Shown here one piece after another: positions 1 through 10,514 of a DNA stretch of 64,000 nucleotides. Under the pieces are notes generated by a model that was not told the origin of the DNA, made no database searches, and saw only the letters and a program-made list of their open reading frames with translations. This DNA is from Schizochytrium sp. CCTCC M209059. Its lineage: Eukaryota; Sar; Bigyra; Thraustochytrida; Thraustochytriidae. The DNA lies in NCBI GenBank assembly GCA_000818945.1, contig KN805370.1, positions 1,300,498 through 1,364,497 of the forward strand, read 5' to 3'. The translations under genes were made by a program, and so were the position numbers. Positions within the stretch are counted from its first letter, which is position 1. Each line of letters opens with the position of its first letter.

Positions 1-1
1 A

Positions 2-850
2 GACATCGAGGACCACCTCGCGGCCTTCGAGGCAGAGGTGGCCGCGCTCGACGTCGACCTTGAAGAAGGGAAAGAAGAAGCAAAAGGTGGCGATGCCAAG
101 GCCGGGGAATCAACTGAGACCAATGAAAGTATCGCAAAAATTGAAGAGCAAGAAGACCAAGCTCAAGTTGGCGTGTCTCATGCGCAAACTTCGTCTTCAT
201 CGTCGTCAATGCCGTCCTCAGCGGAAACGAAAAAGGTATCGTCTTCTTCAGTGGCCGCTTTTGCACAGCCACAGCTTAATCAGGCATATCTGGACGCACT
301 CGAATCACGCGCCTCGAATCGCCATCAGCGTCGCATGGGCTCTTACTCGGCCGAGGATGACAAAGAGCCCAGCAGCAGCAACAACAGCAGCACCAGCGTG
401 GGCGCGCAACAGGGCGCAGCAGCTGACGTCGCCGAGGGCACTTCCGAGTCCGCACGTGGTCAGAAACGAGCGTTGCGTGTGGGCGCGGCTGGCAGATTTG
501 AGGACAAAACGTTGGAGGAATGGCCAGAAAATGATTTTCGTCTTTGGGTTGGCCAGCTCGGCAACGACGTGAATGATGGCATGCTCAAGAGCAAGTTTGC
601 TGATTACAAGAGCTTTAACATGGCGCGTGTCATTCGAAATCGCAAGACTCGCAAGTCTAAAGGCTACGGAATTGTTAGTTTTAGCGACCCAATGGAAATG
701 GTTCGCGCCATGCGCGAGCAACAGAGTAAGTACTGCGGAACGCGACGCATGCAAATTCGCCGGAGCCGCGCTGAAGATCGTGATCTTTCCACGGTGCAAA
801 AGAAGAACAAGAAGCGGAAACAGGCAATGGATCGTCTTGGCGTCTTTTGA
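2..850 (+). CDS. RBM42-like RNA-binding protein (RRM), 5' end cut by the window
   Basis: The reading frame is open to the first bases of the window, so the N-terminus lies outside it; the first in-frame GTG at 38 is not a convincing start. About 280 residues are visible. The first ~160 are low complexity (Glu/Lys, Ser, Ala rich). The C-terminal ~100 residues form one RNA-recognition motif with an RNP2-like strand (LWVGQLGND) and an RNP1-like strand (KGYGIVSF). The RRM is introduced by a W-x-x-N-D-F segment and followed by a basic tail ending in GVF. The spacing from W-x-E-x-D-F through LGN(D/E)VND to the basic tail matches the RBM42 family, nuclear/cytoplasmic RNA-binding proteins linked to splicing and mRNA regulation. 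Family assignment rests on motif recognition only. Stop TGA at 848-850. Confidence 0.75.
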   Translation, partial: DIEDHLAAFEAEVAALDVDLEEGKEEAKGGDAKAGESTETNESIAKIEEQEDQAQVGVSHAQTSSSSSSMPSSAETKKVSSSSVAAFAQPQLNQAYLDALESRASNRHQRRMGSYSAEDDKEPSSSNNSSTSVGAQQGAAADVAEGTSESARGQKRALRVGAAGRFEDKTLEEWPENDFRLWVGQLGNDVNDGMLKSKFADYKSFNMARVIRNRKTRKSKGYGIVSFSDPMEMVRAMREQQSKYCGTRRMQIRRSRAEDRDLSTVQKKNKKRKQAMDRLGVF

Positions 851-860
851 TTTCTTCCCC

Positions 861-883
861 TCTTCTTCTTCTTCTTCTTCTTC
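861..883. repeat. (TTC)n microsatellite
   Basis: Uninterrupted TCT/TTC tract 11 bases after the RBM42-like stop codon; probably in its 3' UTR. Confidence 0.9.
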
Positions 884-1047
884 GTCACAACAACGAAAAT
901 CAAGACACGCCACCTTTTCTTCGCTTTTCGCTCGATTGGAAAGGTGCCTTAAAAGAAAAAGAATGAGAGCAGCGAGCGAGCGAGCGAGCCGAAAAGGACG
1001 TCCTTTGCTTGTGCCGACTTCTTTCGGCTTCTTCTGGACATCTTGGT

Positions 1048-1083
1048 GGCTGGCTAGCTAGCTGGCTGGCTAGCTAGCCAGCC
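1048..1083. repeat. 36-base palindrome / potential hairpin
   Basis: Two 15-base arms (GGCTGGCTAGCTAGC and its exact reverse complement) flank a 6-base loop. It is built from GGCT/AGCT tetramers, so it may be a chance product of tetranucleotide expansion. It lies between the RBM42-like gene and the myosin. Confidence 0.8.
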
Positions 1084-1541
1084 TTCTCAGCAGGTCAGCC
1101 GCAGCGTCATGTCGATTCCATCAGCCACTTTTAGCGACCAAGTACGAGCCAGGTCAAAACTGGACCACCCTCTTATACTTTGCTCGCTCCGCTTCTCCCC
1201 GGGACGACGAAAAGGCAACAATGACGAAGTCCCGAATGGTTGCCAAAGGAGAGAGAGAGAGGCAAAAAAAAAGAGCCTACGGAATCTTGTGTGCGAGTCG
1301 CTCGCTCGCCGCCCGGGGGGTGCCTTTTCACCTGGCTGTGCACTCGTGCGACGAAAAGACAAGCATCGCATTGTATCGCTCTGCATCGTCTTCACAATAG
1401 TGTGGGTCAAGAACAAAACATGCAAAGCAAGGCATTCTCGTGCACGAAAGGAGAGAGAAAGAAAAAAAAATTAGAAGGGGGAGAGAAAGAAAAGAAAAAA
1501 GCAGAAGCAGCTGTGGTAGATGGGGTTGCGCAAGAGAACGT

Positions 1542-1602
1542 CCGCCGGAGGTGGTCCCAAAGGGCGGGCGCTGCGAAAACGCCGCCGGCGGTGGTCCCAA
1601 GG
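1542..1602. repeat. 21-base direct repeat, two copies 40 bases apart
   Basis: Copies at 1542-1562 and 1582-1602 share CCGCCGG(A/C)GGTGGTCCCAA with one internal mismatch and one at the last two bases. They lie about 340-400 bases upstream of the myosin ATG, so a duplicated regulatory element is possible. That role is inference. Confidence 0.6.
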
Positions 1603-1830
1603 CAGGCGTGCGCGCGCGCTTTTGCGTGGTGCTGCGGTTCGTACTATATTCTGGCGCTTGCTCGGTCTGCCAGCCCGAGGGTCGGCGTGCCGCTTCTTTT
1701 GTCCGAGGATCTCTCGGTTCCTCCAACGATACATCAGGGAGCAATCAATCAATCAATCAATCTTGGAATTGCCAAAGCTGCAAAAGAGCTTGCTCGCGGC
1801 TTCTACCCTCGCGCTCCGCAGTGCTGGCCG

Positions 1831-1868
1831 TCCTCTCTCTCTCTTCCCCTCTCTCTCTCTCTCTCTCT
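1831..1868. repeat. (CT)n pyrimidine tract upstream of myosin start
   Basis: CT-rich tract ending 70 bases before the myosin ATG. CT tracts of this kind also precede the RhoGEF start (53412-53442), so this may be 5' UTR or core promoter sequence. Confidence 0.8.
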
Positions 1869-1938
1869 TTATCCTGTTCGAGGCCGTTTAGGTAAAACCT
1901 GGAGAGCGCGCACGCGCAGAGCTTTGGTCTCGCGCAAG

Positions 1939-4800
1939 ATGGAAAAACGACGCATCGAAAAGGGCCGAGTCGATGACTTGGTCCTTATCGAGGAGGTCTC
2001 GCAAGATGAGATTGTCGCGACGCTGAAGCGGCGCTTCGACTCCAAGCAGATTTACACGTACATTGGCGCGGTACTTTTGTCGGTAAATCCATTCAAGACG
2101 ATTCAAGGCTTGTACGGAGAAGAGATGATTAGCAAATACGAGGGCAAGATGAACTACGAGCTCGCCCCTCACGTCTACGCCGTGGCCGAAAACGGGTACC
2201 GTTCAATGATGCGCACAAATATGAACCAATGTGTACTCGTGTCTGGTGAGAGTGGTTCGGGCAAGACGGAAGCAACGAAGCGTGTGCTCGAGTTTGTTGC
2301 AGCCGTGAGTGGCACCGGCTACGCGGGTATCAAGGACGCCCTGCTGAACAGCAATCCGTTGCTCGAAGCGTTCGGAAATGCGCGCACCTTGCGCAACGAC
2401 AACTCGTCGCGTTTTGGTAAGTACATGGAAGTCATGTTCGACTACAAGGGCGAGCCCGTGCAGGGATCGATTTCCAACTACCTGCTCGAGAACCCTCGCG
2501 TGGTTTCGCATGCCGAGGGCGAGCAGAATTTCCACATTTTCTACATGGTTTTGGAAGGCATGCCCGAGGCACAAAAGAAAGAACTGCACCTTGCGGGGCA
2601 CACGGCAAGCAGCTTTAGATACCTTGGCGAGGAGCGTCCAGCCTCGCAGCGGAGCGCGACGCCCGATTTTGCCGGCATCGACCGCGCCATGGATGGCGTT
2701 GGACTCACCGCGGAGCAAAAGAGTAATCTGTACCGCATTGTAGCGGCAGTGCTGTGGACAGGACAGCTTGACTTTGAAGACGACCATGCGGCCGGCGCGG
2801 ACAGCGGCAAGTCCGGCAGCAAAGTCAAGCGCGAAGGCGAAAGCGGTCAAGCGCTGGCGAACGCAGCAAGCTTATTGGGCGTGGACGCACAAGCGCTGGA
2901 GCGCGCGATGGTGATGCGCAAAATTGTGACGCGGGGCGACACGGTCGACAAGGTTCTGCACAAGGAGGAAGCGTATGAGACCCGGGATGCTCTCGCCAAG
3001 GCACTGTACGCGCGCACGTTCGAGCTGGTGGTCGCCTGGATTAACGTTGCGATGCGGAACGCGGACCTTGCGGACGATCGGAACTACCGGCGTAACAGTT
3101 TCCGCAGATATACAAGCATTGGCGTGCTGGACATTTATGGCTTTGAGATCTTTGAAAAGAACAGCTTTGAGCAGCTGTGCATCAACTACTGCAACGAGAA
3201 GCTGCAACAGTATTTTATCGAGCTCACGTTGCGCGCCGAGCAGGAAGAGTATGCCGCCGAGGGCATTGAATGGGAGCACATTGAGTACTTTAACAACAAG
3301 ACGGTGTGCGATTTGATTGAGGCCAAGCAGAAACCGCACCCTGGCATTCTGGCTCTTGTGGACGAGGAGTGCTCGCTCTTGGGCAAGGTAGACGATTTGA
3401 CGTTGCTCAAGAAGCTGGACAAGACGCTACGCGACCATGCCCACTACGAGGAGGTCAAGGTGAGCCCGCACCACTTTGTGGTCAAGCATTACGCCGGCAA
3501 TGTCAAGTACACGGCGACGGGATTCTTGGATAAGAACCGCGATACGCTTTGGCGTGACCTGGTGGAGACGGTGGCTTCGTCGTCGCTCACCTTTGTGCAA
3601 GAGCTTTTTCCCGAGGCGAAGCAGAAGCGTGACCAGAAGAAGCCACCTACGGCGGGAGGCAAGTTTCGCACGCAAATGCACGAGCTGATTGGTACCTTGC
3701 AGTTGTGCAACCCTCACTACATTCGATGCATTAAGCCGAACGAAAAGAAGATGGGCGGCCTCTTTGAGGCAGAGCGCGTGGTGGACCAGGCCCGGTACCT
3801 CGGTCTTTTGGAGAATGTTCGCGTGCGCCGCGCCGGCTTTGCGCACCGCAAGCCGCTCGACGAGTTTGTGCACCGATACAAGATGCTTTCACGGCAGACG
3901 TGGCCGCGGGGATGCGGGGATCTTCGCGAAGACGCGCGGCACGTGCTGGAGGCCGCTGGCGTGGACGAGGACGGCTACAGGTTTGGGCACACCAAGGTGT
4001 TTGTACGCAAGCCCATGACGCTGTTTGCGCTGGAGGATATGCGGGAGAACAAGCTGCACGCGCTGGTATCGTCGGTGCAGGTGGCCTTTCGTGCGTGGAA
4101 GGCGCGCAAGATGCTCAAGGAGCTACGGGACCGCTCGATGAGTCTGTTTAGCGGCCAGAAGCGCCGTGGTGGCTCGTTCCGTGTGTACTTTTTGGGAGAC
4201 TACATTCGTGTCAAGGAGCATCCGAGCGTGCTCGCGGCCGCGGGGGGTGAGACGATTTTGTTTGCTGACACGGTCGATAAGATCAACCGCAGCTGCAAGG
4301 CGCAGGTACGTCTGTGCGTGCTGACGACGGCTCATCTTATCGTACTGCGGGCCAAGCCGGATAAGCAGCAGAAGGGCGCCTTTGAATTTGCAGGTATCTC
4401 GCGCAAGGTGGCACTCGCGGATCTAGCGACGGCGACGCTATCGACGTTTGCTGACGGCTTTGTCGCGCTCGACGTCAAGGGGGGTGCGCAAGCGACGATT
4501 TTTTTGCACTCTGCTCGCAAGGCGGAGATCATTACGCTGCTCAAGGGCCAATGTCCCGGGTTGGAATTGCGTTTCCAGGACAGTTTCCAGTACGTTTCGT
4601 ACAAGCCGTCGCTGTTTGGAGGGCGGTCGACGACGGGCCCCACGGAGTCGCGCACTTTGGTTTTCAACGAGTCGGCGGGCAAGATTGACGCCGCGAGCAT
4701 GCCCAAGATTGCCTATGCCAAGGCGCAGCACGCCGTCAATGTACAGATTCCGCCCACCATGGGTTCTCGTGCGCTCATCCAGCTTTCGCACGCGGCCTGA
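1939..4800 (+). CDS. Class I-type unconventional myosin, short TH1 tail
   Basis: 953-residue actin-based motor. The motor domain (about residues 1-700) contains the P-loop GESGSGKTEA (~103-112), switch I NDNSSRFGK, switch II region DIYGFEIFEKNSFEQ, and LCNPHYIRCIKPN near the SH1/SH2 helices. One IQ-like helix follows (VQVAFRAWKARK, ~708). The rest is a TH1-type membrane-binding domain (~743-945: FRVYFLGDYIRVK, LCVLTTAHLIVL) with no SH3 or TH2 extension. Known class I myosins link actin to acidic phospholipid membranes in endocytosis and cortical dynamics. The TEDS-rule position, 16 residues before the DALAK motif, is Asp334. Many protist class I myosins have Ser/Thr there, so this motor may not need heavy-chain phosphorylation. 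ATG 1939 is preferred because the upstream open frame encodes repeat-like sequence and family N-termini start close to the motor. Confidence 0.93.
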   Translation: MEKRRIEKGRVDDLVLIEEVSQDEIVATLKRRFDSKQIYTYIGAVLLSVNPFKTIQGLYGEEMISKYEGKMNYELAPHVYAVAENGYRSMMRTNMNQCVLVSGESGSGKTEATKRVLEFVAAVSGTGYAGIKDALLNSNPLLEAFGNARTLRNDNSSRFGKYMEVMFDYKGEPVQGSISNYLLENPRVVSHAEGEQNFHIFYMVLEGMPEAQKKELHLAGHTASSFRYLGEERPASQRSATPDFAGIDRAMDGVGLTAEQKSNLYRIVAAVLWTGQLDFEDDHAAGADSGKSGSKVKREGESGQALANAASLLGVDAQALERAMVMRKIVTRGDTVDKVLHKEEAYETRDALAKALYARTFELVVAWINVAMRNADLADDRNYRRNSFRRYTSIGVLDIYGFEIFEKNSFEQLCINYCNEKLQQYFIELTLRAEQEEYAAEGIEWEHIEYFNNKTVCDLIEAKQKPHPGILALVDEECSLLGKVDDLTLLKKLDKTLRDHAHYEEVKVSPHHFVVKHYAGNVKYTATGFLDKNRDTLWRDLVETVASSSLTFVQELFPEAKQKRDQKKPPTAGGKFRTQMHELIGTLQLCNPHYIRCIKPNEKKMGGLFEAERVVDQARYLGLLENVRVRRAGFAHRKPLDEFVHRYKMLSRQTWPRGCGDLREDARHVLEAAGVDEDGYRFGHTKVFVRKPMTLFALEDMRENKLHALVSSVQVAFRAWKARKMLKELRDRSMSLFSGQKRRGGSFRVYFLGDYIRVKEHPSVLAAAGGETILFADTVDKINRSCKAQVRLCVLTTAHLIVLRAKPDKQQKGAFEFAGISRKVALADLATATLSTFADGFVALDVKGGAQATIFLHSARKAEIITLLKGQCPGLELRFQDSFQYVSYKPSLFGGRSTTGPTESRTLVFNESAGKIDAASMPKIAYAKAQHAVNVQIPPTMGSRALIQLSHAA

Positions 4801-5839
4801 TTTCATCAATTGAAACTAGGATGATCTCTCCTCTTTTGTTCCTTTTTGTCTTGTTTACTGGTTTTTCAAGGACGCAGCGTTTAATGTTGTAGACGTGCTG
4901 ATTGTCCCTGTTATGCTTGATTCCATAAACTTGAAGAATTCGAGAGAGGGAGAGACAGAGAAAGAGATAGTATATCTGGATGCCGGACTCAAAGAGGACG
5001 AGGATGGTCCATTTTTTATTTTTTTCCATCCGAACCTGAAGAGAGGACGAGGATAGTCCTTTTTGCTTTCATCTTGTCTCATTTGTATTGTCCTATTTAA
5101 TTTCATAGTCCGACTCAACTTTGTACTAAGAAAGAAGGCGCTCGCTCGCATCGTATCCTTTTTGCATTCATCAAGTCTCATCTCACGTTTTGTCCCGTAA
5201 TGATCTTCACCATTCGACTTCCCCACTTCATAAAGAAGAAGATGAAAAAGGAGGAGCTCGCTCGCTTTACCAAAGGCCCCCAAATGTTGATTCAAGAAAA
5301 ATAGTGAAATTGATGGTGTTGCGAAAGATGATTTACATACTAGCCAGACTCTGACAGCGCGTCTAAACTTTATCTGACACATCAGGTTTTTGACATTTTT
5401 TCCCTCGGAGCGGAGCGGTGTGGCAAGCGCGCGATGAGTATACACACACACACAAACGCCTTTCTCTGCTGCTGCCAACGCGTCCGGAATGGGCTTGGAG
5501 GCCAAACCGCACCAGCACGTCCCGAATGGATTTACAGGCTCTATACTAGTAGCCTACAATTGGGACCTCTGATGATGCGCTCTTGTAAGCGCTTTCACGG
5601 CACATAGTTTGCACCCGCTCCGCTCTGACGCGGGCGCGTCAGCCTGCACAACCGCCGCGGACCAGCCAGGCCAAACCGCCGCGGTGATCTACGTACACTC
5701 GCATAAATGCATGCATGCCAGTGCGTGCGTGGCTGGCGAAAAAGGACTCGACAAGTGTCCGTCCATCTCGCGCCGCAGCCGCCGCGCATTGCTCTTGGCG
5801 GAAGGGAGCTTTTGCCTCCGGCACTGCGACTGTGCGGGC

Positions 5840-5880
5840 GACCGACCGATCGACCGACCGACCGACCGGCCGACCAACCG
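5840..5880. repeat. (GACC)n tetranucleotide repeat
   Basis: Imperfect GACC array with GATC and GGCC variants. Confidence 0.85.
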
Positions 5881-6068
5881 ACACAGGCTCTTGCCCTTAC
5901 TAACGGTCATCGCGCCCTTGCTTGCAGTGGAGGCGTCAAGCTCTCAATCGGGCCGGGCGGGTGCGGACGCGAAGCGCGGCAGGCTCTTTGTGTCGTGTGC
6001 ATGCACGGCGAGAACGTCTCGTGTCGTCTCGTCGGGTGCGAGGCACTCATTCCCGAGCGGGCGGATGC

Positions 6069-6126
6069 GCGTCGCATCGCGTCGACTTGCGTTACATCGC
6101 GTCGAATCGCGTTACATCGCGTCTCG
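6069..6126. repeat. ~20-base minisatellite
   Basis: The word GTTACATCGCGTC recurs with a 20-base period, preceded by a related CGCATCGCGTCG; about 2.5-3 diverged copies. Confidence 0.75.
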
Positions 6127-6669
6127 CCGGCGGGTTTTAGCGTTGAGCTCACCGTCAGTTGAAGCTACGTTGGACTAGCTAACTCGGATGCATCATCGGC
6201 ACAGTCCGCCGCATACACAAAACCGCGCCGGACTGTGGTTACTCTGCCTCACCCACACCGGGAGCTAGCACACAGCGCGCAGCTTCTCGCACGTGTGGGC
6301 ACGTGGCCCTCCGCCATGTGCCACGTCTGCGGTTTCCCCCCCCCCTCGCTCCAGCCCCGCACTACACGTGTGGAGACCAGCCTTTGAACCGCTTGCTTCG
6401 CTGCGTCGTACAGTTCGCGGCAACGCTTCCAAGCACAAAGCAGCTGCGGAAGCAAGAACCAAAGCAGGCTGCTCTCCGTCGACCCCACGCCTGGCTGTGG
6501 CTGCCGCACTGCACTGCACACGCCAGCCCCCGCCTTTAACCCGCCCACATCGCGCACATAGTGGTGTGGTCTCGCTGCGGGCGCTGCGGAGGGGGGCAGA
6601 AGGTGCCGCAGTGCGGCGGGTCTGTTCGCGGGCGCGCCCGGTGCGGAAGTTGCCCGCGAACGGTGAGAA

Positions 6670-6709
6670 GCTGCGCTGCTTCTGCGCTGCTTCTGTGCTG
6701 CTTCTGCGC
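6670..6709. repeat. 12-base tandem repeat (GCTGCTTCTGCG)
   Basis: About three copies of a GCTGCTTCTG(C/T)G unit. Confidence 0.8.
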
Positions 6710-8697
6710 ACAAGCCGCCAGCTTCTTTCTCCTTCTACCTCCTCCGCACTCCCTCCCTCCCATCCGTGCGTCTGCGCGAGGGCGCCCGCCACGCTGCTGC
6801 CGGCCTCCTTCCTCGTTCCGCTCCGCGGCGACCCAGGCAGGCAGGTCCCCAGGCCGCAGCAGCTGCAGCAGCCCTGGGAGCTGCGACGAGCGGCCTTGGG
6901 TGGCGCTTGCGCTCGCGGACACGCTGGCGGACGCGCTGGCGGCAGGGTCTCGCCGCGACGTCGCGCGTACGTACGGCCGGCTAAGCCCGGGCTTCGTTGG
7001 TAACGGACATGGGCGGACCACGGCCGGTCCGGCTGCGGTCCGAGGTCCCGGGTCCTAAGCCGCGACAGCGACAGCGACCGCGACCCCGTTCCATTTCCCA
7101 TCCGCCCTTGTATTCTAGCAGACTGGGCTTTTTTTTTTTTTTAATACGGCCGCCGTGGTTGCGACGGGTTGCCGGAGGCGACGGAGCGTCTGCGACTGGC
7201 TGCTGCCGGCCTGCCTGGGTCAGGCGCGGTCAGGCCGCCGCGGCGCCGTGGGCTGCTGGCGTGAATGCAATGCATGCATGCCCGCATGGCAGCGCGCGTG
7301 GGCGCGGCCTGGATCCGCCGGGTGCCGATGCGGCGCGGGACAAGGCATGACGCAACGCGGGTCCTGAGTTCGCGGGGCCGACGCCTGGACCGGCCGACGT
7401 GCACAGCTGTGGGGGCGTGGGATGTCTGCGTTCCTGCTTCGTGCCTCTGTGTCTCCTTCTTCATTTTTCTTTTCCCAAGTTATAATTCCCTCCCTGCTCC
7501 ATTCCTCGCTCGCTTGCTACCTCCCTTCGCGGGCGATCCGGACCTCTGCGCGGGGCGCGGGGCGCGGGTCCATCTCGCTCCGTCCTTGCTCGCTTCGCTT
7601 CGCTGCGCCGCGCGACGGCGGGCAGGGCTGTTTCTCTCTCGCATCCTCCTGGCTGCCGGACTCACATCAGAGGTGCGACTGGGTGTGGCTGTGGCGTGCG
7701 CACCTCGGACGAGGCGGACTAGGCTCGTGCCGTACTACCTGGGTTTGGTCTTCGCTTCCTTTCCTTTTCTGGCAAAGGCCAGGCTGCCACGCCTGCTCTG
7801 CCTCGGGAACGAGGTTTCGTCCATCCCTTCCTCCTTTCTTTTCTTTCTATCTTTTCTTTCTTTCTTTCGTTCGTTCGTTCGTTGTTTGATTGGACGGGGC
7901 TAGATTACTTTCGAATACTACAGGCGTGAAAGAGGGAAGGAGCGAAGCTAGCTAGCTCGCAGCGGCGGGGAGGGCAAGGGCACCCGGCAGCGGCTGGCTG
8001 GCACCCGGCGCGGCACGGTCGCCTGCCAGGCCGGACACCTGTGAAGGTCAAGACTCGGCAGTGGCGTCGCCGCCAGACAGAAGCAGCCAGCTAGCGATGC
8101 CTGTGCCAGTTGCCACGTCGGCCAGCAGGGGAGCTTCGTTCGCGCTGACCCAGCTGGCTGGCGCGGCGTTGGACTCGCTCGGTCCGGCCAACAGCTGGCC
8201 GGCCGGCTGGCTGCGAATGAAGGGGAGAAAGAAGGAGAAAGAACGAACGAAAGAATGAAAGAAAGGATGAAGGCGGCCCGAGAACTTCCCGCGCGCGGGC
8301 GGCGTACGGGGCGGTTTCTCGTCGCGAAGACTTGCGCAGGACCCCCTCCCAAAGGTGCGGTGACCCTATCCAACACGTCACCGAGTCCTTGCGCTGGGGG
8401 GCTGCGCGCGAGTTGAGAGTGAGACGCTAGGCAGCCGTCCCGCAGCGTCATCGCCGCGCGACGCTCGTTGAAGAGGCGGAGGTGGCCCCTCAGCTGCCCA
8501 CAGAGTCCCGCAGCGTGTGCGTGCGGCAAGAACGGGGGGGCCGGCCGCGGTGTCTGCGCAAGCGCAGAGATGGCGGGATTCGGCGCGCAGACGGCGGCTT
8601 TCGGGACGTTGGGGTCCCACAGTGGTGGGTCCAGCGTCGAGAGAGAGATCGCCGGGCGGCCGGCCCGCGCTGCTGACGCGGCGAAGCGAAGCTTCCC

Positions 8698-8746
8698 GCG
8701 GCGCAGCGCAGCGCAGCGCAGCGCAGCGCAGCGCAGCGCAGCGCGC
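8698..8746. repeat. (GCGCA)n pentanucleotide array
   Basis: About nine near-perfect copies of GCGCA (equivalently CGCAG). Confidence 0.95.
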
Positions 8747-9528
8747 AGACAACCCCTCGCCGGCGTCCGCTCCGTCCCTGGAGCCAGGAACGAGACGAAA
8801 AAGTAGATCTTTGGCGAAGAAGAAGAAGAAGAAGAAATAGAAGAAGAAGATCCGTTCCGCAATGCCAGGTCAGCGGCAGCGCAGTGCAGTGCAGGCGGTG
8901 CCCATCGCGGGCGAAATAAAAACCCGACAGAGAAGAAAGAAAAAAAAGGAAAAGAAAAGAAAAGAAAAAGAAAAAGAAAGAAAGAAAGCGGGAGAAAAAC
9001 CTGCCCGGCAAGATGCCGGAGACGAAGATGCAGCCTCACTATTGCGATATAGTCGGCGGACGGCGCACACTTGGGAAGCGGCGACCGCGAAGAAGCGAAG
9101 CGCGAGTTGCTTCGGCCGGCCGCGGACAGGCGGGGGAGGGAGGCCGGGGGCGAGGCGCAAGACGCAGAGCGAGCTCGGATTTGGACTCTCCCTCTCGCGC
9201 GAGGGCGGCGCCGGAGGCGGAGGAAGGAAGGAGGGAAAGAAGGAAGGAGGAGTTCCCAGGGCTCCCTAGCCGTGTGCGTGTGTGGCGATCGTGGAACGGC
9301 AGCGTCCTCGCGAGGGAGCGAGAAGGCGCGGCATGGAGCGAGCGCCGCACCGTTCGCAGCTGAGCTTTCCGCCGGGGGACAAAAGCTTCGGGACGAACGA
9401 ATCGGATTGAAGCGATATCAAGCGAAATGACGTGAGATGAAACACATTGGCTTGGCAAGAGAAAGGCCCAGGCATATTAAAGCACGAAGGAACGAAAGAA
9501 TGACAAAAAAAAAAGGGGGGGGGGGGGA

Positions 9529-9549
9529 NNNNNNNNNNNNNNNNNNNNN
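9529..9549. other. Assembly gap (21 N)
   Basis: Run of N directly after a homopolymeric G run (~9515-9527). Sequence is unresolved. Confidence 1.
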
Positions 9550-9696
9550 GGCGACCTGCCGGGCCCCGCGAAGCGGCCTCCAAGTAAGTAAGGAGGGAAG
9601 ACTGGCAGGAAGGAAGGAAGGAAGCAAGGAGGGAAGACAGGAAGGAAGCCGCGACCGACGCCAGCGAAGCGACGCGACGCAACAGGACGACGGGTG

Positions 9697-9754
9697 CAGC
9701 TCAGCTCAGCTCAGCTCAGCTCAGCCCAGCGCAGCCCAGCGCAGCGCAGCGCGG
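9697..9754. repeat. (CAGCT)n/(GCAGC)n pentanucleotide array
   Basis: CAGCT repeats grade into CAGCC and GCAGC variants; same NNAGC pentamer family as elsewhere in the window. Confidence 0.9.
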
Positions 9755-9790
9755 CGAGGCCGGTTTGAACCCGCGCGCTCGCTTGTTTCG

Positions 9791-9895
9791 CTTTTCTTTT
9801 TTTTTCTTTTTTTTCTTTTCTTTTCTTTTCTTTTCTTTTCTTTCCTTTTCTTTCCTCTTCTTTTCTTTTCTTTTCTTTCTTTTCTGTTCTTTTCT
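9791..9895. repeat. (TTTTC)n pyrimidine tract
   Basis: About 105 bases of nearly pure pyrimidine built from TTTTC with TTTC variants. A similar tract occurs at 44151-44249. Confidence 0.95.
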
Positions 9896-10458
9896 CCCCC
9901 TTCTTTCCCAACCTGCTCACGATTCTCGCGCCGCTGCCGCCGCCGCCGCCGCCTCGACCAGGGCGCCCCGCCTCGCCGCCGCCGTTCGATCGACCGGTCG
10001 TCCGCATCGCATCGACGCGGAGTCTCTCTCCCTCCTTCGCGGCCTCTCGCGGGAGGCAGGCAGGCAGACTGGGAACGCAGGCAGGGAGTCCTCGCGGCAG
10101 CCGCGCACGCGACGCGACGCGACGCAGAGGCAGGCAGGCAGGCGAGGCAGGCAGGGCTGCGCCGCGCGAAGCCGGGCGGGCGAGGAGAGAGCGAGAGAGC
10201 ATCCGTCCACCTCCCTGAGCGCATCAACGCGTCAGGGCATACGTTCAAGCGTCCAAGGATTCAAACATCCACCCATCCATCCATCCGTCGAGCCAGAGCG
10301 CCGCCTTGGACTACCCGCCCGCCCCAGCGCAGCGGAGCAAGCAAGGCGCGGCACCGCAGAGCAGAGCAGAGCAGAGCGGCAAGTCGTCCGACGGACCGAC
10401 CGGCCAGCCGGCCAGCCAGCAGCCATCGCGAGGTTGAGAGAACGAAAGACTCTCGTTC

Positions 10459-10514
10459 GGTCTCGTCTCGTCTCGTCTAGGCTCCGTCTGGTCTCGTCGA
10501 GACTGGTCTCGTCG
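10459..10514. repeat. (TCTCG)n pentanucleotide repeat
   Basis: Imperfect GTCTC/TCTCG array. Confidence 0.8.

Larger units (their letters stand above)
851..1938. other. Intergenic spacer and myosin 5' flank
   Basis: No credible gene. It holds the 3' flank of the RBM42-like gene and the 5' flank of the myosin. Contents are simple repeats (TTC at 861-883, AATC at 1743-1762, CT at 1831-1868), a 36-base palindrome at 1048-1083 and a 21-base duplicated element at 1542-1602. The myosin frame stays open from 1240, but that upstream part encodes only repeat-like Arg/Lys/Ser sequence. Confidence 0.7.

Noticed and set aside
1240..1938. 233-codon in-frame extension of the myosin N-terminus
   Set aside because: Encodes repeat-derived Arg/Lys/Ser sequence and ends in CT-repeat Leu-Ser; family motors start near the chosen ATG.
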